This document shows positions 14,574-23,655 of a stretch of 47,052 bases of DNA, one piece after another. The position numbers and the translations under genes are program-made. Each line of letters starts with the position of its first letter. Position 1 is the first letter of the stretch. Source of the DNA: an uncultured Fibrobacter sp. GTDB lineage: Bacteria > Fibrobacterota > Fibrobacteria > Fibrobacterales > Fibrobacteraceae. The stretch spans positions 1-47,052 of the forward strand of contig CALATK010000011.1 of assembly GCA_937891805.1 (NCBI GenBank), read 5' to 3'. The notes beneath the pieces were generated by a model, which was given only the letters and a program-made list of their open reading frames with translations, did not search any database and was not told the origin of the DNA.

Positions 14574-17500
14574 TTACTTCTTCAAAAGCACACCACTGCG
14601 CACCACCCTGTCATTCAACAACAGCACACCAATGTAAGGTCCATCGGCAATTCCATCAACAACGAGAGTTTCGCGATAGGCGCCAACTATTCGATGTCCC
14701 AAGTCCAGGGAACGCACCTCACGTCCCTGCATATCCACGAGTGTAAACCTTATGGTCCCTGCAGCCGGCATATCATAGCGAAGAACCAGAAGGGACCCCT
14801 TAAACAAAGCACCGAACCCTAATCCGGAGACAGATTCAAATTCATAGATACCAGGAGACCTCTCAACGTCTGCATTCTCTGTAGTATGTTTCTCAATGTT
14901 CAAATCCACTACGGCCGGCGCCCCCCAAAGAGTATCGGAACCTAATAACACACCTACATGGTACAATAGTTGGAACTTTCCCGAAAGTGTTTTCGTTTTT
15001 TCCAAGGAATCAAGTAGAAACTCGTCTACAGGGTCCATTTTTAGCACCTTTACCGCAGTCATATCCATTTCAATGGCTTCTTCAAGCAACTTACTGTAGA
15101 CTTTCTTTACTTGGAATTCGCCTTCTCCAAACGTTAGTTCGATGTTGCTTACAACAGGTGGATTGGGCATACCTCGAAGAAGCGGATAGGTGACTCCTTC
15201 CTTGATGAACCATACTGAATCAAAATTGAACTTATCAAAAGACATTCTCGTACGCATTTCATCAGGCGTAAGACCACTTCCTATCTCCAATGAATCAACG
15301 CAATTGTCCGCAAGGTAATAGAACTCGTCCACAGGCTGCGATAGCGAAGCCATGCCACCGCAATAGTTTATTTCGTTCCTTACAACATTACCCGCGACAT
15401 AGCCCCTAAATCGAGCAATAGGGGTATTAATTAGGGCATTCGCACCATTGATCAAATACACATTACCCGTTGAATAACAATCTTCTATTACAGATTGGTT
15501 CACTCCAACAAAAGCCGAACTCCCAGTGACATCACCTACCGAATAGGATTGTTTAACAGAGCCATTATTAACTCCAACAAAGCCTGCACCGCCATGAACA
15601 TCTCCTTTCGCAAAAGATCGTTCAATCAAGCCAACATTCCAACCAACAAACCCACCTGAACTCACTTCTGAGGCCTGGACATTCCCTGTCGCAAAGCACT
15701 CAGAAATAGCCGTTTTGTTCAGGCCAACCAAACCGCCGACATACTCCTTGCCAACAACATTTACCGACGCATGTAACCCCCTCATATTTTTACCATAAGC
15801 CTTGCCAATCGCTCCACCTACGTAGGCGCTAGTCTGTGCTTCTATGGTACCAGTCACTGTTGAGCTCGAAATATTTCCGCTATCGGTCGCTACAATTCCT
15901 CCGACTCCGCCAAAGCCAAAGATTTCACTTTCAGAACCGTTTACACTATGCGAAACACTGCCTGCCTCCCTGCTCTTTGCCTTAACATCTATACTTACAG
16001 TTGCAGAGTCAATCTGACCTTCGACAGTATTCAACGCGGCAATACCGCCTATGGGGCCAGTAGCATCATTCGCCTTCACCTTAGCTGAAGCCCGTTTAAC
16101 AAGACCCCTATTGACTAACGCAATCCCAGCCAATTGCCATGAGCCCTCCATCCATTCTGCATCAACATTTACATCAATGATAACCCCATCATTTATTTCG
16201 GCAATCCCCGCAATAGAACCTCCCTTAAAGGCCCCCTTGACAGTGCAACTTTCAATTCGCCCCTTATTATCATAAACAAGACCTGCCCCATGATAAATAT
16301 TACTTAGTAGCGCATCCACCTCTACATAGCTTATTGAGCCCATATTCACAGACGCCAAAGCCCCAACATGTTGGAGTCCACTTTCTCCAGTGGAAAACTC
16401 ATACTTTTTGAAAGACAAGCTATCAACCATACCAGTTGTCGCAATCGTGTCTATGAACCCTTTAGGTTCATTGTCCATGTAATTCATAAAAAGACCGTTG
16501 ATGCGGTGGCCACCACCATAGAGTTTTCCACTAAACAGTCTCGAAGTATCTTGAGACGTGTATCCGCCAAGAACGACTCCACTGCGATCGCAATATTCTT
16601 CATATATGTCAATTTTTCCAATAGGCTTAAACCCCGTACCTCGACCGCTAAAACGGGCTTCCGTCTTGGACACAGATGCGTCAATGTCGTTAACAACACG
16701 ATAAATTGAGGAAAGTTTGTATTTCCCATATCCGATGGATTTTAAGTCTCCGTATGTTTTAATAAGAAAAGGATCATCTTCGGTGCCCGAACCTTTCATC
16801 TTTAACATCGTCGAGTCTACAGTCAAATTCGGATAAACTTTCTCCTTCATCGTTTGGGATATGGGATAAGCACTTCCCAACCAAGACAGGTAAGGGTATG
16901 TCGTATCAGCAACGATTTTCCAAGTGTTTTCAATGTCCCAACCTTCATAGTTTTCTTTTGATACCATTTGCCGCGTGTTGCGAAGTTCTCCCGCAGCCGT
17001 CACATTGACAAACCAAAGGCTACTGTCGTAATAGGCCAACACATAGTCTGATCCTTTATCAGAGCCTACAAGACCACCCCATTTTGAATTTCCCTGAACT
17101 TTACCAGCCGCAAAGGAGGTCCTCACCGTCGCATGGTCAGAATTGCCCACCAAACCACCAACATTCCTTTCACCCACAACATTTGCGATAGAATAACAAT
17201 CCGAGACAACCGCATCGTCTAGATACCCAACAAGGCCACCCACATACTCCTTACCAGAAACCAAGAATCTCGACGCACTTCTTTCTATGATTCCCGAAGT
17301 CTTTTTCCCAACAACAGAGCCAACATAGTTATCACCCATGACATCGTTTTTTACAAAAATATTCTCAACTACAGCTCCGTTATCAACGCCTGCAAGAGTG
17401 CCAACATAGTTCTTGCCCCGAACAAAGCCCTTATCACTACTGTCACCATGCGTATAGTCTTCGCCAAAGTAAGAAGTTGTATCAAAAACGATTCCAGTCA

Positions 17501-20240
17501 CCCTAGCATTTTTTGCAAGTGCGCGAAAAAGGCCCACAGAATCCTCATCAGAGCGGTTAATATTCAAGCCCGCAATAATCTTATTATCGCCAATAAAAAC
17601 ACCACTAAATTCACCAATTGGTTCAAAACCCTTACATATAGAGCCATCAGCATTGCAATTTTCCCTTTTTGAAAGAGATGCATCGATATTGCCCATTAAC
17701 TTGTAATACTTATCAAGAGTGTATTCGTATTTTCCGATATACTTAAGTTCTTCATAATTGTGAATTTGGTAAGGATTTCTTTCTGTTCCCTTACCCGCAA
17801 GAAAATTTACCGTTCCATCATCATCAAGCTTTCCCGGCTCCATCTGACCCATACCCTTAAAATACGGATATGAAATATCCTCCTGAATTTCCCATACGGC
17901 ATCAAAATCGTATGTACTGTATGTTTCTTGTTTCAGCATACTCGCTGTCGGAAGTCCGCCACTTTCTACCTGAGCTACTGTTCCATCAAAGAAACAGGTA
18001 CTCGGATCCAAAGCACCATATAGCGCAGACGCAGCCAGGCCTCGTCCGTCGGGAGCTTTAATCATACTTGCAGAATAAACACGACGAACAATCGGTGCAT
18101 AAGATTCAACATAACCGAAAACGCCGCCGACATATTCATATCCTTTTATGACATTGATGGAAAAGGCATCATTTATGGAAGCGGACAAGTCACCAACCAC
18201 TCCGCCAATATAATCATCACCCTTGATATTTCCCGTTGTTGCAACAATGGCAATATTCCCTCCAACAGCTTCCCCAATCAAACCGCCCACAAAAGATTTG
18301 CCCTCCACATCTCCATTGAGCGAAATCACATTTGTAACTACGGAATTCTTTGTTGATCCCGCCATGGCTCCAACGAACCAACAACCTGTAACTTTCACGT
18401 TCATTAATTTCAAATTTTGAATCACGGCATTTTGCGCATATCCAAAAAAGCCCGAAAAATCACGTTTTTCATTTCCTATCTGTAGGTTTCTGATAGTATG
18501 GTTTTTTCCATCGAAAACACCTACAAACGCATGAACACTATCACCAATGGGTTCAAAATTCTGACCAAGACCATCAATATCCGCAGTCAATTCATAATTT
18601 GCCTCAAGTGGATATGCAATATGATTTCCGATTTTCTGAAGTTGGGCAAAAGATGAAATTTCAATCTTATTCGGAACCGCCATATAACTAGATGTTCCCC
18701 AAACGGTATCCCGCCCGTTCACCGCTCCAATCCTATACCCGTAATAAAGCGAGTCACTGTCGCCGGAATCACCAGAATTATTCCTTTGAGCCCACCCAAG
18801 CCACTTACCAATAAGTCCTCCATCCACATCTACAAGTGAAGCGACCAACGGATTTTCTTGCCATTTTGCAGCAGCTGTCGGAATGGCAATCGGAACTTGC
18901 GACTTTTTCGAAAATGGATTTATGTCCAAATAGGGGAAAGACCCGCCTTCGTCAATTGCCCAATAGTGATATTCATCATAGCCCAAGGTACTCCAATCCA
19001 CAAACGATGTAAAACTCATCATTTCTGCCGTTGAAAGACCAACCCCACCCGCACTAGCATCAAGGCCTGAAATTTCAACATTCCAATACGAACTTACAAC
19101 CGCATTGTTTCCCGAGACACTCCCCACAAGCCCACCAACAGCCTCATCTCCTTGAACTACGCTAGCCGCATAAGAATACCTAACAGAACCAGAACCAACA
19201 GCACCGCCAACATATTTACTTCCACGTACTGTACCTATTGCATAGGAGTTTTCGACCTTGCCCATTCCAACAAGGCCTCCTACATAATCCGTTCCTTCAA
19301 CAGTTCCATGGATATAAGAAAAATAGACGTCGCCCTTGCCAACAATTCCACCGATTTTTTCATCAAAAGAAACGCCCGATGAACGAATCAGATCCATTGT
19401 GGAAAAACAGCTATAAACCGTTCCGTTTCCAGAGATTCCTCCTACTTCGTCTACTCCCGCTTCTGTAGGCGTAATCGTACCATGGGACTGAGATAGATAC
19501 GCATCACCAAATCCAACAATTCCGCCGGCTCCTTTTTCCATGACGATGATATTCACATCAGCAGAGGCGTGGTTAATCGCTACGTCTGATTTGCCTGCAA
19601 TTCCACCAACCCCCCACAAGCCCTTGATTTCTCCCTGAAAAGACACATCTTCGAGGACAGCCTGTCCTCCAGAAGGGGATACGACTTCACCAGCAATGCC
19701 ACCGACATAGCTTCGCCCCAATACGAATCCATTCGTTATATGCACATTTCTGATGGAACCCGTCTGCTTGGCCGCAACACCTGCAACATGGTCAAATCCC
19801 GTTATGCGTCCCGTTACACGAATATGGTCAAAATTCAAATTGGCAACAGAGCCACCCAAATAAGAAATAAAAGCAACATTCGCCTCACAAGGAAACCAAA
19901 TAGTCAGATTGGAAATAGTGTGGTTTTCTCCGTTAATCGTGCCCCCAAATATGGTACTAGCTGCAGCGTCTTTATTCATACCGATAGGAACAAAGCCGTT
20001 ACAACCGTCCTCATTACACATTTCGTCCATTGAAGCCGAAGCATCAATATCGTCTGTCAAAACATAATTTGAGGAATAGAGGTAAACACCCTTGCCTATG
20101 GCCTTCAAATCTTCGTAATCTTCAATCTGAAATGGATTTTCAGAGGAGCCATCCCCCGCCATAAAACCATTTGCCGCAAACAACTGGCCTACGAACAGCA
20201 ATATGGCTACACCGAGAAATGTTTGGATTTTCACGCACAT
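14574..20240 (-). CDS. Giant secreted GLUG-repeat protein with T9SS-like tail
   Basis: This is an 1888-residue exported protein with a signal peptide (FLGVAILLFVGQLFAANG). Four module heads of similar sequence begin near residues 29, 520, 813 and 1152. Each reads like GxGTxxxPxxIxxYxxLKxIG, then a DIDAS segment and GFxPIG. Between them run dozens of GLUG-type repeats (YVGGLVG, VGGVVG variants) that form beta-solenoid rungs in surface and adhesin-like proteins. The last ~75 residues (LVDMQGREVRSLDLG ... GVLLKK) resemble a type IX sorting domain. A surface adhesion role is inferred from family architecture. Base composition is more AT-rich than neighbours. It is transcribed alone, with a terminator downstream and a possible operator upstream. 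Confidence 0.88.
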   Translation of the reverse strand: MCVKIQTFLGVAILLFVGQLFAANGFMAGDGSSENPFQIEDYEDLKAIGKGVYLYSSNYVLTDDIDASASMDEMCNEDGCNGFVPIGMNKDAAASTIFGGTINGENHTISNLTIWFPCEANVAFISYLGGSVANLNFDHIRVTGRITGFDHVAGVAAKQTGSIRNVHITNGFVLGRSYVGGIAGEVVSPSGGQAVLEDVSFQGEIKGLWGVGGIAGKSDVAINHASADVNIIVMEKGAGGIVGFGDAYLSQSHGTITPTEAGVDEVGGISGNGTVYSCFSTMDLIRSSGVSFDEKIGGIVGKGDVYFSYIHGTVEGTDYVGGLVGMGKVENSYAIGTVRGSKYVGGAVGSGSVRYSYAASVVQGDEAVGGLVGSVSGNNAVVSSYWNVEISGLDASAGGVGLSTAEMMSFTSFVDWSTLGYDEYHYWAIDEGGSFPYLDINPFSKKSQVPIAIPTAAAKWQENPLVASLVDVDGGLIGKWLGWAQRNNSGDSGDSDSLYYGYRIGAVNGRDTVWGTSSYMAVPNKIEISSFAQLQKIGNHIAYPLEANYELTADIDGLGQNFEPIGDSVHAFVGVFDGKNHTIRNLQIGNEKRDFSGFFGYAQNAVIQNLKLMNVKVTGCWFVGAMAGSTKNSVVTNVISLNGDVEGKSFVGGLIGEAVGGNIAIVATTGNIKGDDYIGGVVGDLSASINDAFSINVIKGYEYVGGVFGYVESYAPIVRRVYSASMIKAPDGRGLAASALYGALDPSTCFFDGTVAQVESGGLPTASMLKQETYSTYDFDAVWEIQEDISYPYFKGMGQMEPGKLDDDGTVNFLAGKGTERNPYQIHNYEELKYIGKYEYTLDKYYKLMGNIDASLSKRENCNADGSICKGFEPIGEFSGVFIGDNKIIAGLNINRSDEDSVGLFRALAKNARVTGIVFDTTSYFGEDYTHGDSSDKGFVRGKNYVGTLAGVDNGAVVENIFVKNDVMGDNYVGSVVGKKTSGIIERSASRFLVSGKEYVGGLVGYLDDAVVSDCYSIANVVGERNVGGLVGNSDHATVRTSFAAGKVQGNSKWGGLVGSDKGSDYVLAYYDSSLWFVNVTAAGELRNTRQMVSKENYEGWDIENTWKIVADTTYPYLSWLGSAYPISQTMKEKVYPNLTVDSTMLKMKGSGTEDDPFLIKTYGDLKSIGYGKYKLSSIYRVVNDIDASVSKTEARFSGRGTGFKPIGKIDIYEEYCDRSGVVLGGYTSQDTSRLFSGKLYGGGHRINGLFMNYMDNEPKGFIDTIATTGMVDSLSFKKYEFSTGESGLQHVGALASVNMGSISYVEVDALLSNIYHGAGLVYDNKGRIESCTVKGAFKGGSIAGIAEINDGVIIDVNVDAEWMEGSWQLAGIALVNRGLVKRASAKVKANDATGPIGGIAALNTVEGQIDSATVSIDVKAKSREAGSVSHSVNGSESEIFGFGGVGGIVATDSGNISSSTVTGTIEAQTSAYVGGAIGKAYGKNMRGLHASVNVVGKEYVGGLVGLNKTAISECFATGNVQASEVSSGGFVGWNVGLIERSFAKGDVHGGAGFVGVNNGSVKQSYSVGDVTGSSAFVGVNQSVIEDCYSTGNVYLINGANALINTPIARFRGYVAGNVVRNEINYCGGMASLSQPVDEFYYLADNCVDSLEIGSGLTPDEMRTRMSFDKFNFDSVWFIKEGVTYPLLRGMPNPPVVSNIELTFGEGEFQVKKVYSKLLEEAIEMDMTAVKVLKMDPVDEFLLDSLEKTKTLSGKFQLLYHVGVLLGSDTLWGAPAVVDLNIEKHTTENADVERSPGIYEFESVSGLGFGALFKGSLLVLRYDMPAAGTIRFTLVDMQGREVRSLDLGHRIVGAYRETLVVDGIADGPYIGVLLLNDRVVRSGVLLKK

Positions 20241-20298
20241 ATTCTTAATTTAGAAAATATCAATCAGAAAAGCCTTCAGCCCAAAAACATAAAAACCC

Positions 20299-20340
20299 AT
20301 TATACTGAATTATTTTTCACTGAATTTTCTTTCAGTATAG
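20299..20340 (-). promoter_or_regulatory. Inverted repeat overlapping a TATAAT, upstream of the GLUG gene
   Basis: TATACTGAA (20301-20309) and TTCAGTATA (20331-20339) form a perfect 9-bp inverted repeat. A second ACTGAA at 20319 can pair with the same right arm. On the minus strand the outer arm overlaps TATAAT (20304-20299), about 60 bases before the ATG at 20240. This arrangement would suit an operator or two alternative hairpins. Confidence 0.45.
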
Positions 20341-20404
20341 TATCTTTGAAAGATAAAATCAAGAGCCCGTGAATGTTTTATGACGGAAATAATGATCCAA
20401 TACA

Positions 20405-20434
20405 AAAAGGAGCCCCCGGCAATTGCCGAGGGCT
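20405..20434 (-). terminator. Terminator of the Na+ pump operon
   Basis: AGCCCCCGGCAATTGCCG plus AGGGCT (20411-20434) is a 24-nt palindrome with one mismatched pair. On the minus strand it is followed by CCTTTTTG, as expected downstream of oadB. Confidence 0.8.
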
Positions 20435-20449
20435 TTCCCTTATATTGCA

Positions 20450-20497
20450 GGTCTAGATCCTTCGACTTCGGCGCTATGCGCCTCCGCTCAGGATGAC
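20450..20497 (+). repeat. Dispersed intergenic repeat, copy 1
   Basis: The ends GGTCTAGATCCTTCGACTTC and CTCCGCTCAGGATGAC are shared with 27526-27571 in the same orientation. The inner hairpin differs (GGCGCTATGCGCC here). Similar ATCCTTCGAC...TCAGGATGAC elements occur in many bacterial genomes. Confidence 0.7.
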
Positions 20498-20504
20498 ACC
20501 TAGA

Positions 20505-21665
20505 CTACGAGAGTCTAGAAATCATATAACCGGCGCAGACTGCGGTACCGATAACGCCGGCCACGTTCGGGCCCATGGCGTGCATCAGCAAGAAGTTCTG
20601 CGGGTCATACTTGGCTCCTTCCACCTGGGAAACACGTGCGGCCATCGGCACGGCGGACACGCCTGCAGAACCGATGAGCGGGTTCACGGGGTTCTTCGGA
20701 GAGCACCAGTTCATGATCTTCGCGAGGAAGAGGCCGGCCGCGGTGGAGAAACCGAAGGCCACAACGCCCATGGCGATAATCATGAGGGTCTGGGGTTTGA
20801 GGAAGATGTCGGCAGACATGGTGAGACCCACGGATGTTCCGAGGAAGATGGTCACGATGTTCATGAGCTCGTTGGAAGAGGTCTTCACGAGACGTTCCAC
20901 CACGCCGGCTTCCTTGAAGATGTTGCCCAGCATGAGCATGATGATAAGGGCAGAAGCGTCGGGCACCACCAGGATGCAGACGATCATCACCATCACGGCG
21001 AACACGATGCGTTCGGCCTTGCTCACCTGGCGGAGAGCCTTCATACGGATCTTGCGTTCCTTGTCGTTGGTCATAAGCCGCATGATAGGCGGCTGGATGA
21101 GCGGGACAAGAGCCATGTAGGTGTAGGCCGCCACGGCGATAGGTCCGATGAGGTGCTTTGCAAGTTTGTTCGCAGTGAAGATAGAAGTCGGACCGTCGGC
21201 GCCACCGATAATACCGATGGAGGCCGCTTCACCGAGAGTAAAGCCACCGAAAGCCACGGCACAGAACATGGTCGCGAACACGCCAAACTGGGCGCCACCG
21301 CCAAGGAGCAGCGTGCGGGGGTTGGCGATAAGCGGTCCAAAGTCCGTCATGGCGCCCACGCCCAAGAAGATGATGGGCGGGAACAGTTCCAGATGGATAC
21401 CCTGGCTAATGTAGTAGTAGAGGCCGGCAGTGGGCGTGAACATGCCTTCGATGCTCCAGCCGCCGTCGTAGAACCCGGCACTCGGGATATTCACCGCCAG
21501 CGCGCCGAGGGAAATCGGCAAGAGCAGCAGCGGCTCGTATTTTTTGACAATCGCCAAGTACATCAGGACGAAACTCACGATCCACATAATCACCATAGGT
21601 CCGGTGACGTAAGTGAATCCGGTGTCGCCTGCGAACTCAACGACCGAATTTAAGAGTGAACTCAT
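20505..21665 (-). CDS. Na+-pumping decarboxylase beta subunit (OadB/MmdB/GcdB)
   Basis: This 386-residue multi-pass membrane protein is the sodium-translocating subunit of a biotin-dependent decarboxylase (oxaloacetate, methylmalonyl-CoA or glutaconyl-CoA type). It decarboxylates carboxybiotin and drives Na+ export. Family motifs include [39 protein letters not shown] and [18 protein letters not shown], with a conserved C-terminal [15 protein letters not shown]. The substrate type cannot be decided without the carboxyltransferase, which is not in the neighbourhood. It is 13 bp downstream of the biotin carrier gene, followed by a terminator. Confidence 0.95.
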   Translation of the reverse strand: MSSLLNSVVEFAGDTGFTYVTGPMVIMWIVSFVLMYLAIVKKYEPLLLLPISLGALAVNIPSAGFYDGGWSIEGMFTPTAGLYYYISQGIHLELFPPIIFLGVGAMTDFGPLIANPRTLLLGGGAQFGVFATMFCAVAFGGFTLGEAASIGIIGGADGPTSIFTANKLAKHLIGPIAVAAYTYMALVPLIQPPIMRLMTNDKERKIRMKALRQVSKAERIVFAVMVMIVCILVVPDASALIIMLMLGNIFKEAGVVERLVKTSSNELMNIVTIFLGTSVGLTMSADIFLKPQTLMIIAMGVVAFGFSTAAGLFLAKIMNWCSPKNPVNPLIGSAGVSAVPMAARVSQVEGAKYDPQNFLLMHAMGPNVAGVIGTAVCAGYMISRLS

Positions 21666-21678
21666 CTAACTGTACCTC

Positions 21679-22068
21679 TTAGGCAATGGTCATGAGGGTC
21701 TGACCGTCAACGACGGTATCGGTTTCCTTGACGGCGATGGAGTTCACGGTACCGGCGCAAGGAGCCACCACCGGGTTTTCCATCTTGAGGGCTTCGATGA
21801 TAGCCACTTCCTGGTTGGCTTCAACCTTATCGCCAACCTTGACCTTCAGTTTGAACACGGAACCGGCCAGCGGGCACTTCACTTCGGTACCACCGGCAGC
21901 GGCAGGAGCTGCAGCAGGAGCAGCGGCAGCGGGGGCAGCGGCAACGGGAGCAGCCACGGGAGCTGCTGCGGGTGCGTAGGCTTCGTACTCAGCCACGGCG
22001 GAATCAAGAACCTCTACTTCGACGTCGTAGGTCTTGCCTTCGAAACTGATACGGACTGTTTTCTTCAT
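21679..22068 (-). CDS. Biotin carboxyl carrier subunit of the decarboxylase
   Basis: The 129-residue protein has an N-terminal beta-rich part (VRISFEGKTYDVEVEVLDSA), a flexible Ala/Pro linker (about residues 30-60), and a biotinyl domain with the attachment site EALKMENP (Lys95). The biotin arm carries the carboxyl group from the carboxyltransferase to the beta subunit. The usual EAMKM is EALKM here, a common variant. It lies between oadG-like and oadB-like genes in one operon. Confidence 0.95.
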   Translation of the reverse strand: MKKTVRISFEGKTYDVEVEVLDSAVAEYEAYAPAAAPVAAPVAAAPAAAAPAAAPAAAGGTEVKCPLAGSVFKLKVKVGDKVEANQEVAIIEALKMENPVVAPCAGTVNSIAVKETDTVVDGQTLMTIA

Positions 22069-22114
22069 TTTGATTTTTCCTGGCTTTAAGCCTGTTGAGT
22101 TTTAAAAGTTTGCC

Positions 22115-22987
22115 TTACTTGACAATGGTCCAAGCAGGGGAGTTAATGTTTCTGTAGGCGGTCACGCGGCAGGGCTGACCAATGGCCTGGGTCGCAGCGG
22201 CGGTCACCAGGGCAAGGAACTGATCGTTGGTCATGCCGGGGTGTTCTTCCAGGGCTGCCACGGCGGCAATGCCGAGGAAAGCCTGGAGCTGCTTGTTGGT
22301 GAAGCCCGGGTGCACGCTCTTTGCGTTCGGGTCCCAGTCACAGTGGGCAGGGCCGATAGCGGCAGGAGCAGCGGCGGCAGCAGCAGGAGTTGCCTTAACC
22401 GCAGGTGCCGGAGCCTTGACCTTGTTGAGACCCAGCTTCGCCATAATGAAGCTCATGAGGTAGCAGAGCACCGTGAGGCCGATGATAACGCACATCACCA
22501 CGATGAGGCCCGTGGCCTGGAATTCAACCAGGGAACCGATACCGAAGGTGTCGGCTTCGCCCTTGCAGCCCTGTTCGGTGGAATACTCGCCCTTGCAGTA
22601 GGTGGACCCGAGCTTCGCCTTGGCGATGGGGAGCACCTTGTGGCCAGCAGCGTTCTCGATAGAATCGCGGACATCGCGGGCAAGCACTGCCTGTTCGTAA
22701 GTCTTGTAAAGCACGGCGTGGTTGCCAGCATGGGTTTCCACAATCTTGTAGACCATGGAATCGTCCATGTGGGGCATGGAGAGCTGTGCCTGCACCTGGG
22801 CTGCATCGGAAGCCTGCATCAGGGCGAGCTGTTCGTCGAACTTGCCCTTCACCTGTGCTACAGGTTCGCTTGCCACAAGCGCCGGTTGTTCAGCCGCTTC
22901 AACGGCGGCTGCGACTGCTGCATTCTGAGGTGCAGAATCCACAACCTGGGCCGAGGAATCAGCTGTGAGTTGTTCTGTTTCGTTCAT
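22115..22987 (-). CDS. OadG-like subunit with long N-terminal extension
   Basis: The first gene of the Na+ pump operon encodes 290 residues, about three times a typical OadG. A single transmembrane helix (LIVVMCVIIGLTVLCYLMSF, about residues 161-180) is followed by an Ala/Pro linker. The C-terminal domain (TNKQLQAFLGIAAVAALEEH ... CRVTAYRN, WTIVK) resembles the OadG C-terminal part that helps assemble the complex. The N-terminal 155 residues are unusual: Ala/Gln-rich at first, then a folded-looking part with a cysteine pair (YCKGEYSTEQGCKGE). With this topology the extension would face the periplasm (inference). Confidence 0.8.
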   Translation of the reverse strand: MNETEQLTADSSAQVVDSAPQNAAVAAAVEAAEQPALVASEPVAQVKGKFDEQLALMQASDAAQVQAQLSMPHMDDSMVYKIVETHAGNHAVLYKTYEQAVLARDVRDSIENAAGHKVLPIAKAKLGSTYCKGEYSTEQGCKGEADTFGIGSLVEFQATGLIVVMCVIIGLTVLCYLMSFIMAKLGLNKVKAPAPAVKATPAAAAAAPAAIGPAHCDWDPNAKSVHPGFTNKQLQAFLGIAAVAALEEHPGMTNDQFLALVTAAATQAIGQPCRVTAYRNINSPAWTIVK

Positions 22988-23061
22988 TAGGATTTAGTCC
23001 ATTTTTAGGTTGTTAATCAACGGGGCAGAATTTAGAAAAAAACGCCCTTCCGCATAGACAA

Positions 23062-23091
23062 AAACAAAAAAACGACCCCAAAAGGGCCGTT
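23062..23091 (-). terminator. Terminator downstream of the small frameshifted gene
   Basis: On the minus strand AACGGCCC, a TTTT loop and GGGTCGTT form an 8-bp stem with one G-T pair, followed by a long T-rich run. It lies 9 bases after the TGA at 23100-23102. Confidence 0.8.
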
Positions 23092-23099
23092 CTTCAAAC

Positions 23100-23284
23100 T
23101 CAGCCTCCCCAGTAGATGTTACCTCCACTCGGGAGCGGGCTGCCACCTCCATCGAAAATGACCGGACCGCCTTCCCCCCAGTAGATATCACCGCCTCGCC
23201 CTTAGCGTTCCGCACAGGGTAAGCGTCGGTGGACATCTGTATCGCGTAGATACTACGGATTCTCGCATGTCGAGACATGTTCAT
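23100..23284 (-). pseudogene. Small Gly-rich protein gene with a likely one-base frameshift
   Basis: From the ATG at 23284 the frame reads MNMSRHARIRSIYAIQMSTD and continues AYPVRNAKG. From about 23205 the plausible protein moves to another frame: GGDIYWGEGG, VIFDGGGSPLPSGGNIYWGG, then TGA at 23100. A terminator follows 9 bases later. Changing GGGCGAGGCGG to GGGCGGAGGCGG (one extra G) joins the two into a 61-residue protein with two DIYWG/NIYWG repeats. The original frame instead runs on through the terminator, which is not credible for a gene. A TATAAT (23296-23291) lies 6 bases before the ATG with no ribosome binding site. Family unknown. Confidence 0.55.
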
Positions 23285-23339
23285 ACCAAAATTATAACAA
23301 AATAATTTTCGATGGCCAGACTAGGGAAAAATCAGGAAA

Positions 23340-23636
23340 TTACGCAATCGTCAAGATGTTGCTGAAGCCAGTCACCTTGAAAATGTCGTTAATGTCGGAA
23401 TTCACATTCTTCACAATCATCTGTCCCTGCTTGCTCATGACCTTCTGGGCCATAAACAGGATTCGAAGTCCTGCCGAAGAAACGTAGGCCAGGTTCTGGA
23501 AATCAAACACCAGGGTTTTCACCCCGTCCAGCTTGCCCACGACTTCCGCTTCCAGCAGCGGGGCCGTCAAGGTATCCAGGCGCCCTTCAAGGGCAAGGGT
23601 CAGCTTATCGTTTTCGGTAGTCTTGGTAATCTGCAT
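23340..23636 (-). CDS. Anti-sigma factor antagonist (STAS domain)
   Basis: This 98-residue single-domain STAS protein of the SpoIIAA/RsbV type has the characteristic LVFDFQNLAYVSSAGLRIL segment, with the probable phosphorylation site at Ser54 (or Ser53). In partner switching the unphosphorylated antagonist binds the anti-sigma kinase and frees its target. It is 19 bp downstream of the SpoIIE/ATPase gene, its likely phosphatase and kinase partner. Confidence 0.93.
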   Translation of the reverse strand: MQITKTTENDKLTLALEGRLDTLTAPLLEAEVVGKLDGVKTLVFDFQNLAYVSSAGLRILFMAQKVMSKQGQMIVKNVNSDINDIFKVTGFSNILTIA

Positions 23637-23655
23637 AAGATTGTTCCTTTTTTAT

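Noticed and set aside
22994..23284. Intact 96-codon frame
   Set aside because: Its second half runs through a strong terminator and is Arg/Glu-rich noise. The neighbouring frame ends just before the terminator and looks like protein, so I prefer a frameshifted gene.
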